Shown: piece by piece, positions 63,113-64,000 of the stretch
How the letters are laid out: every line of letters begins with the position of its first letter
Numbering within the stretch: position 1 is the stretch's first letter
Assembly (NCBI GenBank): GCA_963576725.1
Contig: OY755244.1
Coordinates: 38,919,855-38,983,854, forward strand
Origin: Azorinus chamasolen
Taxonomy: Eukaryota > Mollusca > Bivalvia > Cardiida > Solecurtidae
DNA: 64,000 nt
Reading direction: 5' to 3'
The notes under the pieces: model-generated
Database searches by the model: none
What the model saw: only the letters and a program-made list of their open reading frames with translations
What the model was told of the DNA's origin: nothing
Translations under genes and position numbers: made by a program

Positions 63113-63328
63113 GTTACCCTTTCCTCCATAAATACGCCTTTCTACGCCTCTGTTGAAACCATAGTGATAAAAAGAGCATTTGCTCCTATAGGAGCAAATG
63201 CTCTATTCATCACAGTGGTTTCAAACTACAACATTCTAAAAGTTTCCTTTTCTCTAGTTAGTGCTCCTTTTCGGTAGATTAATTCAAAGTGGTTGGATCT
63301 AAACCTAGCCTGTGAGAGAATGGGTTAA
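63113..63328 (+). mobile_element. TTAA-A MITE
   Basis: TTACCCTTTCCTCCATAAAT to CCTGTGAGAGAATGGGTTAA. Core GAGCATTTGCTCCTATAGGA perfect. The left end reads like TTAA-C (CCTCCATAAATACGCCTTTC) while the core and right end are TTAA-A, a possible recombinant. Confidence 0.75.
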
Positions 63329-64000
63329 AATTAATACTGTTTACCATGTATCCTATTGAATGCAACATGTCTAGTAACATTTGCAAATAATTACTACCAA
63401 TATGAGACGAGGAGGATCTAGTAAACTGTTTGACACTCCGGTTATTGTTTTGCAGAAATAGTACCCGTTAGAGATATACACTTCCGTTGTTCTTTATGAA
63501 GGTTATATGCAAATGTTGTAGGCAATGATCAGATGATTTATTTAGTAGCTCAACATCAAAAGATTTCATCAGCTGTTTCTTTTGCAAGACCACCTCCCGC
63601 GCCCCGTCCTGAAAAAATAGACGTGTACAGGTCCAAAGTCTCTTAATCTATAGCGAACCCCTACAACGCACTCGGTTGACCCTGGAGATGCGATGCTCAT
63701 GATTTGAACTAACACAGTTTTGCGTAGTAATATCAATAAGTATTTTGAATTAATTGAATTGTCAATCTACGGTCTTCGTCTGTATGCAGTATTTATCTAA
63801 ATTATCCTGTTGAAAACAACGATGGCCTATCAAATTCCTGTCTACGGGAATTAGAAATGTTATTTCGGATCGTTAATTTTACCGAACTAGTGTCAAACAA
63901 ATTGAAATTTAATACACCGTATCTGGATCCAAACGGTTTGCAAATGACAGAAGTCGCGATTAAAGTCGCGTTTAATATCAAAACGCGGTTACACTGGAGA
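63329..64000. other. Mostly unassigned, with two TTAA-E scraps
   Basis: GAGACGAGGAGGATCTAG...AAACTGTTTGACACTCCGG near 63400-63442 and CTGGATCCAAACGGTTTGCA near 63922 are TTAA-E arm pieces. No exon recognised. Confidence 0.35.

Overview
The window looks like AT-rich, repeat-dominated nuclear DNA from an invertebrate, most likely a bivalve mollusc. The reasons are: no bacterial-style gene packing, a degraded retroelement, two long repeat elements with the tandem-unit-plus-(GGACAGAC)n architecture described for bivalve 'pearl' elements, and very many short non-autonomous DNA transposons (MITEs). I found no host protein-coding exon I could defend; nearly all longer reading frames lie in repeats. 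The organism assignment is inference.

Layout. 0-2.7 kb: overlapping and nested MITEs. 2.7-5.55 kb: a Penelope-type reverse transcriptase element, one frame interrupted by three in-frame stops. 5.5-11 kb: MITEs and a 43-bp tandem repeat. 11.1-23.4 kb: two adjacent, almost perfect tandem duplications (2177 bp x2, then 3958 bp x2) whose breakpoints lie 20 bp apart; the second carries a pearl-like element twice. 23.4-32.6 kb: MITEs plus a TIR element (25914-26609) holding tRNA-like Pol III sequences. 32.6-38.5 kb: MITEs and a diverged paralogous segment pair that gives empty and filled insertion sites. 38.5-45.4 kb: nested MITEs, including one TA-type element with a TTAA-type element inside each end. 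45.5-47.2 kb: a second tandem-unit element. 47.2-64 kb: more MITEs, several nested.

Provisional family names used below. TTAA class (flanked by TTAA, ends CCC...GGG, piggyBac-like): TTAA-A (core GCATTTGCTCC), TTAA-B (core ACAGCTCCTGCAGGAGCTGT), TTAA-C (core CAGACGGCTCC), TTAA-D (core CAGACGCCGCC), TTAA-E (core GAGACGCCGAG), TTAA-F and TTAA-G. TA class (TA target, ends CAGT...ACTG, mariner/pogo-like): TA-A (end CAGTAAAACCTCTCTATAAC, core CAGAACGCTCC), TA-B (core GCAGAAAGCTCC, several different ends), TA-C (core CGTCACTTTGTGACG), TA-E (end CAGTTGAACCTCGATATC).

The most unusual signal is that families with different target sites and different ends share the same kind of central near-perfect hairpin, usually centred on CTCCTATAGGAG, and that several TTAA families share an arm with the same single conserved mismatch. 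All family boundaries were read by eye and may be off by several bases.
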